Positions 21,220 through 26,070 of a stretch of DNA of 26,070 bases are shown piece by piece. The stretch is from JBDGRJ01 sp042218115. GTDB taxonomy: Bacteria; Patescibacteriota; Patescibacteriia; Magasanikbacterales; UBA922. Every line of letters starts with the position of its first letter. Position 1 is the stretch's first letter. The notes under the pieces are model-generated. The model searched no databases. It saw only the letters and a list, made by a program, of their open reading frames with translations, and was not told the origin of the DNA. A program made the translations under genes and the position numbers. The stretch is from positions 1 through 26,070 of the forward strand of contig JBDGRJ010000027.1 of NCBI GenBank assembly GCA_042218115.1, written 5' to 3'.

Positions 21220-24015
21220 TTAATCTTGTAAATCTTCCAGCTGGTCCCTAATCTGGTTCATTTGTTCTCGTTTTTCCTCTCTAATTTTATTATTCTCGAC
21301 TTGTTGTCTTAACTCATTAACTAAATCCTCTACTTTTGATATTTCGTCAGTATCCATATCCGTCTCTTCATTTAATTGCGAACTGACCCCCTCTTTTATC
21401 CTTTCTATTTGCCTCTCTTTCTCCCCCTCATTAGGTGCATTTTCAATTGCATCCTTCACTCTTCTATGTAAGCTGGTGGTGTGCACAGTACTTCTATCAG
21501 CTCCGGCGTCCTCTAAATCATTAGATATTTCAACGGCGTTACTGCTGTGTTCATCGATTTGACTTCTAATTTGACCTATCTCCTCACTTAATTCCTCTTT
21601 TCGGTTATGAAGGTCATTTATTCTGCTATTAAGCTCCTCGTTGCTCACCTCCTCTTCAGTTTCTGAAGTTCCTTCATCATCCGCCCCTACATCACTCAAC
21701 TCCAAGGTGTCCCCCCCTTCTTCCAGCTCGACTTCTCTAGCTCCTCCCTCCATATCTGTAGCAACTTCTGTTTCTCCATTTCTTTCTTGACCCCCTTCTT
21801 CATTTTCTTCATATTCCCCGCCGGCATAACCAGAGAAATCATAGCTTTTGGAGCCGGTCTGAGTTATTGCTCCAGAAATGCCATCTTCACCTTGGTTTTC
21901 AGCTGCCGTTTTCATAGTATAGAGTGAACTATCAAAAGTGTCCCCCAAGTCATCCTCTAATTCTCTCTGAGTTCCCAGCCCTACTTCTCCATAGTCATCA
22001 CCTCCGTGTTTCATAGCCATCATTGCCCGCTCCGGATCTTCATCAAAAGCACTATCCGGAGCATTGTCTAAAATCTCACCAAGCTCATCTTTTAGCCCTC
22101 TATTTATGGCTTGCGGCAGTTTTCTAGCCAACTCCCTTCTTAAACCGCTTATCTTATCACTGTCTCTTTCATCTTCCGGCTTGTTAAATTCATCCCTCAG
22201 CTCATCATAAGAGCTTTTAATATCCCCTCTTAATTCACTACTGCTTCCTTCATAGTCCCCCAAAAAATTATCGAGCTTTTTAAGATATCTCTCAGTAACA
22301 TCAGCTTCCGCCATATGCATCCCACGTTTTGGTGTTTCCCTCTCAAGACCGGGGATAGCACCTTTTGCCCGAAACAAGAAATCAATTGCCTCATTGGCAC
22401 CACCTTGACCGACATTGCCCGCTGCTTCAAACTCCAAGTCTTGTAGATCCTCAATGTCAAAATCATGCTCATCGGACCTTACCGCTTCTTTTGCTTCGTC
22501 AAAACTATCAAACCCCTCTCTCTGCGCAAGCTTGTTTTTTTCTTCCTCAAATGCTTCATAATCTTCAGCTTCTTCTTTTACATCTTCTTTCATACCTCTT
22601 TCTTTTCTCTCTTTTATATCCTCCAAATTAGATCTTTTCACTTCTTCTTTAGCTATAGATTCGTGGCTAGGAGCTATCTTACCAGCCAGCCCTCCACCTC
22701 CCGCACCGGGAGTTTTTGCTCTTGCCTCTATGCTTTTCTTTCTTTCATCCTGTCTTTTTTTAGCCTGATCCACTGCAGCTTTCCTTTTTATCCTTCCTGC
22801 ACTTTGACTACCTACTATGGGCAGCCTATTTAGTTTTGTCTTTTCACCTGCAAGAGTAGCATAGTCTGAGGCCGCTTCTTTGGCTCTACCCATTGCTTTC
22901 CGAGGAGCATAAGTCATAGCACCTTTCATCGCTCCCTTAGCCTTTCCGGCGATCTCTCCTCCTCGAACATTGAGCTCACTCTGGACAAACTCCAGCCCGG
23001 CCCACATAAATCCTATAGCAACAATATAACTCAATAATACATCCCAGCTTGCCATACCACTGCTAGCGTTCTCGATAGTAGTATTGGGTAAATCATGACT
23101 TATACTCCCATAATCAGCTATTTTTTGGCCAATATTCCCCGAGCCCATAGTCGCAAAAGCCAGCCATAAGAAGAATACCATCACAGGGGCTACCAGTACG
23201 TGGTTTAAGAAGCGGGACCACCAATCAGAGGTGAATTTGCTTTTTGTCTTTGGAAGAGAGGCCGCTACAAAAGCTATTGGAGATAAGATGATCAATATCC
23301 ACAACACTACCATTCTTATCAACATAATGAGCATATATGCCCCTATTGTCAGCATAGCAACAAGAGAAGTTATTATACCCAAAACAGCTGAAAAGAACAT
23401 TTCCACCCCTAAATTATCCGCAGCTGTGCCTTGTTTTTCAGAAACATACTTAAATACGTCCCCCATATGCATAGCCCCTACCAGGTTACCGCCAGCTGTA
23501 GCAGCGATTGCGTTGAGAAAGGTCATAGTAAATACATGGGCCGCATCTATAATAACTCCGGCGATTAACTTGCTGAAGTTGACTAATATAGCCATTAAAA
23601 ATAATGTAGGCAAGGTCTTTTTCATCTCATAATTTGAAAGACCAAGGATATTGGCAAAAGCTATTACCAAAAGCGCCACCACAAAAAACATATTTGCCAC
23701 GTCCCGCACCATAGTCCAACCCAACTTTACTACCCCCTCATTGGCAAAATTATTATACTCTGCAATTTGGATAAAAAATTCCAAAAAAGCTAAAGTAAGC
23801 TCCTGGAATAACTTAGCCAGCCCCATCAGCATCCAAATAATGAGGGAAGCCGTGGCATCAGCAGGATCAAAAACCATATCTATAAAACCTATATCTTCTT
23901 GTGCCAACGCTATATCAGGTGATACAACAAAAATTAAAACCGACAAAACGAATACTAAACCAATTTTTATTTTATTTTGTGATACTTTTTTACCAACCCG
24001 CTTTAAAAAATCCAT
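21220..24015 (-). CDS. TrbL/VirB6-like polytopic membrane protein with long cytoplasmic tail
   Basis: The 931-residue protein has a signal-like N-terminal helix (about 16-38, ending ALAQ), then hydrophobic segments at about 55-85, 100-126, 134-158, 205-256 (two helices with the LIRMVVLWILIILSPIAFV block), 270-292 and 325-345. The LSPIAFVAASLP, FTSDWWSRFLNH and VAPVMVFFLWLAFA pattern is typical of TrbL/VirB6-type T4SS channel proteins of Gram-positive and CPR bacteria. After about residue 350 (basic, Ala/Gly-rich) comes some 550 residues of highly charged, largely helical or disordered sequence without membrane helices, ending in coiled coil (LNSRINDLHNRKEELSEEIGQIRSQ). It is the first gene of the operon, behind an extended -10 promoter. 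The family call rests on topology and context. Confidence 0.82.
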   Translation of the reverse strand: MDFLKRVGKKVSQNKIKIGLVFVLSVLIFVVSPDIALAQEDIGFIDMVFDPADATASLIIWMLMGLAKLFQELTLAFLEFFIQIAEYNNFANEGVVKLGWTMVRDVANMFFVVALLVIAFANILGLSNYEMKKTLPTLFLMAILVNFSKLIAGVIIDAAHVFTMTFLNAIAATAGGNLVGAMHMGDVFKYVSEKQGTAADNLGVEMFFSAVLGIITSLVAMLTIGAYMLIMLIRMVVLWILIILSPIAFVAASLPKTKSKFTSDWWSRFLNHVLVAPVMVFFLWLAFATMGSGNIGQKIADYGSISHDLPNTTIENASSGMASWDVLLSYIVAIGFMWAGLEFVQSELNVRGGEIAGKAKGAMKGAMTYAPRKAMGRAKEAASDYATLAGEKTKLNRLPIVGSQSAGRIKRKAAVDQAKKRQDERKKSIEARAKTPGAGGGGLAGKIAPSHESIAKEEVKRSNLEDIKERKERGMKEDVKEEAEDYEAFEEEKNKLAQREGFDSFDEAKEAVRSDEHDFDIEDLQDLEFEAAGNVGQGGANEAIDFLFRAKGAIPGLERETPKRGMHMAEADVTERYLKKLDNFLGDYEGSSSELRGDIKSSYDELRDEFNKPEDERDSDKISGLRRELARKLPQAINRGLKDELGEILDNAPDSAFDEDPERAMMAMKHGGDDYGEVGLGTQRELEDDLGDTFDSSLYTMKTAAENQGEDGISGAITQTGSKSYDFSGYAGGEYEENEEGGQERNGETEVATDMEGGAREVELEEGGDTLELSDVGADDEGTSETEEEVSNEELNSRINDLHNRKEELSEEIGQIRSQIDEHSSNAVEISNDLEDAGADRSTVHTTSLHRRVKDAIENAPNEGEKERQIERIKEGVSSQLNEETDMDTDEISKVEDLVNELRQQVENNKIREEKREQMNQIRDQLEDLQD

Positions 24016-24034
24016 GTTGATTATATTTACTTAA

Positions 24035-24043
24035 ATTATATCA
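24035..24043 (-). promoter_or_regulatory. Extended -10 promoter of the T4SS-comF operon
   Basis: The minus strand reads TGATATAAT (TG-n-TATAAT). No good -35 is visible. The predicted start is only about 12 nt from the ATG, so the leader is very short and without Shine-Dalgarno. Confidence 0.65.
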
Positions 24044-24065
24044 CACTCCAAAGCCTACAACCAAA

Positions 24066-24084
24066 AAAGCCGGTCTCCCGGCTT
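24066..24084 (-). terminator. Terminator of the Nudix gene
   Basis: On the minus strand a 7-bp stem (AAGCCGG/CCGGCTT) with a GAGA loop is followed by TTTTTTGG, separating the Nudix gene from the T4SS promoter. Confidence 0.85.
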
Positions 24085-24112
24085 AGCAAATTGTCTTGAT
24101 TTTAAGTACCAA

Positions 24113-24652
24113 TTAAAGCCCGTTCTTATCCAATAAGTTGATGGTACTGTGTATTACCTCATTCTGCTCGGGCACCATAGACAAATCCTCGGGCTCAAGT
24201 TCAAACCACCTTGCAGTATGCTTTTGCCTGTGTGGCTCTAGATTCTTCTGTCTGGTTAAAAAAACAAAGTAATGTACCTCTTTCCACACATTATGAGTGC
24301 GAGAAGGGCGCTCAATCCGGCCGAGATAGTGCACGGGCTCGAGCTCACTGCTCTCAATCCCGACCTCTTCCTTTACTTCCCTGATCGCAGTCTCCAGCAG
24401 TTCTTCTTTGTTATCTTCAGCATCTTCTGACATCCCTTTGGGCAAACCCCAAAACTCCTGCTCTCTTTTAGTCGGAATAGTCTGAAGCGCCAACTTCCAG
24501 CCGTCAGTATGAGGTCTCAATACTACACCGCCGGCAAATACATTTTTCTTTACAAACTCATCTTTGCTTTGCTTGGAGTGGATTACCTGTAGTTCAGGTG
24601 TGCTGTTTTTGAGCTTATCTATTAAGTTTTGTTTGAAGTTTTTGTCGGACAT
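24113..24652 (-). CDS. Nudix hydrolase
   Basis: Nudix enzymes hydrolyse nucleoside diphosphates linked to another group. The 179-residue protein has its Nudix box at about 73-99 (GMSEDAE ... REVKEEVGI). The catalytic REVKEEVGI part is intact, but there are 11 residues between the box Glu and REV instead of 7. The FWGLPKGM lead and the downstream RIERPSRTHNVWKEVHYFVF and HTARWFELEPEDL pieces resemble Ap4A hydrolase-like or 8-oxo-dGTPase-like members; the substrate cannot be fixed. An extra N-terminal 35 residues precede the fold (FAGGVVLRP). It is a single gene with its own promoter and terminator. Confidence 0.9.
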   Translation of the reverse strand: MSDKNFKQNLIDKLKNSTPELQVIHSKQSKDEFVKKNVFAGGVVLRPHTDGWKLALQTIPTKREQEFWGLPKGMSEDAEDNKEELLETAIREVKEEVGIESSELEPVHYLGRIERPSRTHNVWKEVHYFVFLTRQKNLEPHRQKHTARWFELEPEDLSMVPEQNEVIHSTINLLDKNGL

Positions 24653-24675
24653 AAAGTGAAGTTTAGTTTGTTCTT

Positions 24676-24704
24676 ATAGTATAATTAATCCTTGAGCTCG
24701 TCAA
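24676..24704 (-). promoter_or_regulatory. Promoter of the Nudix gene
   Basis: On the minus strand TTGACG (24699-24704), 17 nt, TACTAT (24676-24681). A TATACT overlaps it 2 nt upstream and could serve instead. Confidence 0.65.
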
Positions 24705-24730
24705 ATCAGAGTAATATGACACCACAAATA

Positions 24731-24761
24731 CTTAAGCAGCTGGAGCTACCAGCTGCTTAAG
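24731..24761. repeat. 13-bp perfect inverted repeat
   Basis: CTTAAGCAGCTGG (24731-24743) and CCAGCTGCTTAAG (24749-24761) flank a 5-nt loop. No T-run follows on either strand. Confidence 0.85.
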
Positions 24762-24896
24762 TCTTCCAATCTAGATTGTACTTGAAGACCCAAGGTCGAC
24801 ACTAGGGTCTAACCGGTTTGTGTATGATGGTTTTTCAATAGACCTATCATACATTAAAGAACGACCTCGATTGCCGGATTAATCCAGGAGCAGACA

Positions 24897-24998
24897 TTAT
24901 ACCAAGGGAGAACTAAAGCTGCAAGAATAGTATTCAAATGACCTTATTTGCTCAATCTGCTCTTCTTTAGTTTTGGGTTGTTTTGTTTTTTGGGTCAT
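24897..24998 (-). pseudogene. Remnant of an MNT-type nucleotidyltransferase 5' end
   Basis: A 33-codon frame starts MTQKTKQPK, identical over nine residues to the start of the intact MNT gene at 25946. The DNA is identical over about 31 bp (24971-25001 against 25918-25948), including bases before the ATG. After that only a few codons stay similar (KEE against IEE), the sequence diverges and the frame stops at TAA. No GSxxRG or DxD motif remains. I infer a partial duplication or decayed second copy. Confidence 0.7.
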
Positions 24999-25059
24999 AA
25001 TGCAAAAGATGACATACATCGTGGACACTCCACTTTCTGAGTTAGAGTCTGAAATGGAA

Positions 25060-25120
25060 GGTTTGTAAAAGGTTGAGAGCCTTTTACAAACCGAAAGAAG
25101 TGGCGTTAGCCACTTCTTTC
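25060..25120. repeat. Two adjacent perfect hairpins
   Basis: GGTTTGTAAAAGG/CCTTTTACAAACC (25060-25072 and 25080-25092, 7-nt loop) is directly followed by GAAAGAAGTGGC/GCCACTTCTTTC (25093-25104 and 25109-25120, GTTA loop) with no base between them. Confidence 0.9.
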
Positions 25121-25225
25121 TGGTAGTCTAGTGGTATAATTTTATATCCGGAGAATATCTATACTGCAATTTGAACTTCTCGTCTTCGTGGTGCACCTTC
25201 TTTGTCCCGGCCTCGCTGTCTCTGG

Positions 25226-25621
25226 TTATCGAGACAAGGCTTTCTCCTCTACAAATTCCTTTATTTTCAAAGCATCACTCAATAGCTCCTCAGCTTTGTT
25301 AAAACTATAACTGCCTTCTTGAAATTCTACATACCGGGTCTCCATATAATAATCATTGAGTTTTATAACAGTATCAAGAAATTGATCAAATTCAGAATCA
25401 ACATCTGAACATAACTCTAATAGTCTATCCAGTTGATGAATTTTTGGAGGCTCTTCATTATGATAAGCTAAAAAAGCTTTTAAACTTTTTTCTACTATTT
25501 GTTGAGATAGATAATAAGCTGTACTGGGGGCTCCCATTTCATTTTCTACCAAGGCAGTAGCAGATTTTTTATCTTTATCAGCCTCTTGCAGCCAATCCTT
25601 TAGTAGTTGTTTATTTTTCAT
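25226..25621 (-). CDS. HEPN-domain protein (partner of MNT)
   Basis: This 131-residue all-helical protein fits the HEPN family: an N-terminal WLQEADKDKKSATAL helix, the conserved AYYLSQQIVEKSLKAFLAYHNEEPPKIHQLDRLLELC core (about 36-71), and a YYMETRYVEF segment near 91-100. HEPN proteins paired with minimal nucleotidyltransferases form toxin-antitoxin-like modules, the HEPN part often being an RNase. The usual RNase motif (R, 4-6 residues, H) is not evident; the core has PPKIHQL instead, as in the non-catalytic-looking branch of the family. It overlaps the MNT gene by 11 bp and has a partial Shine-Dalgarno (GGGAG), unlike most genes here. Its stop codon lies in a short dyad (GTCTC/GAGAC). Confidence 0.88.
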   Translation of the reverse strand: MKNKQLLKDWLQEADKDKKSATALVENEMGAPSTAYYLSQQIVEKSLKAFLAYHNEEPPKIHQLDRLLELCSDVDSEFDQFLDTVIKLNDYYMETRYVEFQEGSYSFNKAEELLSDALKIKEFVEEKALSR

Positions 25622-25946
25622 ATATTTTTCTCCCTTTATTTAAAATATTATTAATAAACACCCCACTTTTCCTCTTTCGTTTTACCTCATCCGGAGTAAG
25701 AACTATTAAATCGAAGGGAGCTTCCGGTGGGTATATTTTTTTTCTCAGCTCTTGTTGTCTTTTCCGTTGAGGCTTTTCAGTATCTTTAATTATCAATAAA
25801 TCCAAATCACTGTCTGGATCGGGGTTACCACGAGCATATGAGCCGAATAAAATTATTTGATCTGGAGAGTATTCTGTCTTTATTTTTTTTACTATTCGAT
25901 CTAGCACATCTTCTTCAATTTTGGGTTGTTTTGTTTTTTGGGTCAT
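25611..25946 (-). CDS. Minimal nucleotidyltransferase (MNT, MntA-like)
   Basis: MNT proteins have the DNA polymerase-beta nucleotidyltransferase fold. In studied MNT/HEPN pairs they act as antitoxin by adding AMP to the HEPN protein. This 111-residue protein has the signature GSYARG (35-40), then DSDLDLLII with metal-binding Asp47 and Asp49, and a third acidic position at about Asp79 (FDLIVL). All expected residues are present, so it should be active. It overlaps the HEPN gene by 11 bp (coupled translation) and starts 9 bp after the PIN gene. Its first nine codons are duplicated upstream of the Nudix gene (24998). Confidence 0.92.
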   Translation of the reverse strand: MTQKTKQPKIEEDVLDRIVKKIKTEYSPDQIILFGSYARGNPDPDSDLDLLIIKDTEKPQRKRQQELRKKIYPPEAPFDLIVLTPDEVKRKRKSGVFINNILNKGRKIYEK

Positions 25947-25955
25947 AATTTATTT

Positions 25956-26070
25956 TTAATTCCAAATAGTATCCACATGTTTAGATTTTTCCATTTCAGG
26001 ATCATTAGTAATAACAGGCACATCTACCTTCTTCGCTGTCCCAGCAATTAGACGATCATGCAGTTCAGGT
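25956..26070 (-). CDS. PIN-domain (VapC-like) protein, C-terminal end (runs off right edge)
   Basis: The last 38 codons before a TAA read PELHDRLIAGTAKKV, then DVPVITNDPEMEKSKHVDTIWN. HDRLIAGTA followed by V(I)TND is the standard end of PIN ribonucleases, where the Asp residues help bind metal. The frame is open at the right edge. It lies 9 bp before the MNT gene on the same strand, so the three are probably one transcript. VapC is the likeliest type, but the N-terminus and any VapB partner are outside the window. Confidence 0.8.
   Translation of the reverse strand, partial: PELHDRLIAGTAKKVDVPVITNDPEMEKSKHVDTIWN

Larger units (their letters stand above)
24705..25225. other. Hairpin-rich non-coding region between Nudix gene and HEPN gene
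   Basis: Apart from the 33-codon MNT remnant described separately, I see no gene in this stretch. It holds an unusual number of palindromes: CTTAAGCAGCTGG/CCAGCTGCTTAAG (24731-24761), CAATCTAGATTG (about 24767-24778), TGTATGATGG with CCTATCATACA (about 24820-24854, one bulge), GGATTAATCC (about 24876-24885), and two back-to-back hairpins at 25060-25120. None has the T-run of a strong terminator. Confidence 0.6.

Noticed and set aside
24800..25050. Integron attC-like site (GTCTAAC with a later GTTAGAG)
   Set aside because: The second half-site does not fit the GTTRRRY consensus and the distance (about 230 bp) and lack of pairing arms do not fit attC.
25120..25150. tRNA-like D-arm (TGGTAGTCTAGTGGTATAAT)
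   Set aside because: No matching acceptor, anticodon or T-arm can be built around it.
1..26070. UGA recoding to Gly, as in some CPR lineages
   Set aside because: TGA acts as a stop at the end of hsp20, and conserved Gly positions are encoded by normal Gly codons.
1..26070. CRISPR array
   Set aside because: No regularly spaced direct repeats; the repeats found are inverted or occur in two copies only.

Overview
The window reads as a chromosomal segment of a Candidate Phyla Radiation (Patescibacteria-like) bacterium. The pointers are: a Gram-positive-style type IV secretion (T4SS) set (TrbL/VirB6-like membrane protein, PrgI/VirB3-like protein, VirB4 ATPase) with no outer-membrane VirB7/9/10; a pilin-like N-terminus fused to an Ig-type surface protein; a VanW-family wall protein; tRNA genes without encoded CCA; and almost no Shine-Dalgarno sequences. 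The standard code fits (TGA is used as a stop, TGG for Trp). No 16S gene is present, so the phylum assignment is inference. Many proteins carry very acidic, Gln-rich tails.

Left region (1-8040, mostly minus strand). A truncated pilin/Ig surface gene runs off the left edge. Next come a lepB-hisS-rpsU operon, a plus-strand tRNA-Val/tRNA-Ile pair, and smc, rpsP and khpA in that transcription order. This looks like a reduced form of the smc...rpsP-khpA neighbourhood of Firmicutes. The bS21 gene (rpsU) appears to start at an AUC codon behind a perfect 9-nt Shine-Dalgarno, while nearly every other gene here has none.

Centre (8041-13402). A NrnA-type DHH phosphoesterase and clpP are on the plus strand. 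They converge on a minus-strand hsp20-vanW operon across a 563-bp gap that holds a nested set of hairpins ending in a T-run (candidate structured RNA or repeat cluster). Two minus-strand tRNA-Ser genes flank a 21-bp perfect inverted repeat and a 13-bp duplicate of a tRNA-Ser 3' end.

Right-centre (13448-24015). A tight 10.6-kb minus-strand operon reads: TrbL/VirB6-like protein, two unrecognised proteins with long charged disordered middles, PrgI, a stand-alone VirB4/TraC N-terminal domain, VirB4 ATPase, a VirB8-like NTF2-fold protein, and comF with no gap. The ComF ending suggests a DNA-uptake role, comparable in principle to the ComB system of Helicobacter. This is inference.

Right edge (24066-26070). 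A Nudix hydrolase is followed by a 573-bp hairpin-rich gap containing a broken copy of a nucleotidyltransferase start, then a HEPN/MNT pair and the C-terminus of a PIN-domain protein. Together these form a small toxin-antitoxin-like island.
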